Assembly: GCF_004322395.1 (NCBI RefSeq)
Contig: NZ_SCTW01000156.1
Coordinates: 1-41,239, forward strand
DNA from: Methylobacter sp.
GTDB lineage: Bacteria > Pseudomonadota > Gammaproteobacteria > Methylococcales > Methylomonadaceae
DNA: 41,239 bases
Direction of reading: 5' to 3'
The notes below the pieces were generated by a model. That model was given only the letters and a program-made list of their open reading frames with translations, did no database searches and was not told the origin of the DNA. Below are positions 41,210 through 41,239 of the stretch, one piece after another. Position 1 is the stretch's first letter, and every line of letters starts with the position of its first letter. The translations under genes and the position numbers were made by a program.

Positions 41210-41239
41210 TTGGTTCTCCCCTTCTTGTCGAGAGTATTG

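Noticed and set aside
1-41239. CRISPR arrays, insertion sequences, integrase or attachment sites.
   Set aside because: No regularly spaced direct repeats, transposase or recombinase motifs, or terminal inverted repeats were seen; the only tandem repeat is the coding repeat at 34313-34582.

Overview
This window is a stretch of a GC-rich double-stranded DNA phage genome (roughly 60% GC by eye). The phage call rests on a large terminase subunit (38147-39916), a small-terminase candidate, repeat-bearing virion proteins, two phage-style tRNAs, and about 118 tightly packed genes, nearly all on the minus strand and mostly under 150 residues. No integrase, plasmid replication gene, IS element or CRISPR array was found. 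The host cannot be named. Leaderless -10 promoters, a C-x5-H-x-G-x-[CH] protein and high GC would fit an actinobacterial or Deinococcus-type host, but that is inference.

Layout, read in the direction of minus-strand transcription (right to left). 41209-37917 is the packaging module: two tiny proteins, a TerS candidate, a CTG-start gene, TerL and a small secreted protein. 37562-37920 is the only plus-strand island: tRNA-Arg(CCU) followed 5 nt later by a DUF4326 gene. 37449-29341 is a structural-type region: a 720-residue coiled-coil/zinc-ribbon protein, a 544-residue repeat-bearing fibre-like protein, two likely virion proteins, a 416-residue unknown and several small genes. 29340-26945 holds three separately promoted units: an 86-residue protein ending in a perfect hairpin, a zinc-ribbon protein, and a 579-residue AAA+ ATPase. 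26952-4374 is one long array of small genes interrupted by one promoter near 13440, with tRNA-Thr(UGU) at 6023-6094. A 399-residue zinc protein with its own promoter starts at 4372, and another chain of small genes runs from it to the left edge.

Gene boundaries follow one rule. The stop codon of one gene overlaps the start of the next as NTGA (ATGA, GTGA, TTGA, and twice CTGA) or as TGATG. Applying that rule recovers more than ten genes shorter than 60 codons and fixes most starts. Where the rule breaks there is usually a shared bipartite element, CCGCCGG - 17/18 bp - TATTC[AT]/TAATCA. At three genes the -10-like box lies exactly 5 nt before the ATG with no ribosome-binding site, which predicts leaderless mRNAs. 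At others there is a leader with a Shine-Dalgarno site.

Functional themes are DNA packaging and virion structure; nucleic-acid end processing (a stand-alone PNKP-type 3'-phosphatase domain and a second HAD phosphatase); possible anti-restriction (Lar-like zinc ribbons); many zinc ribbons and Cys-rich proteins; many one- or two-span membrane proteins and a lipoprotein; and small paralogue families, including three adjacent membrane proteins and a set sharing a WTKxA tag. Most genes have no recognisable family and are described only by what is visible.
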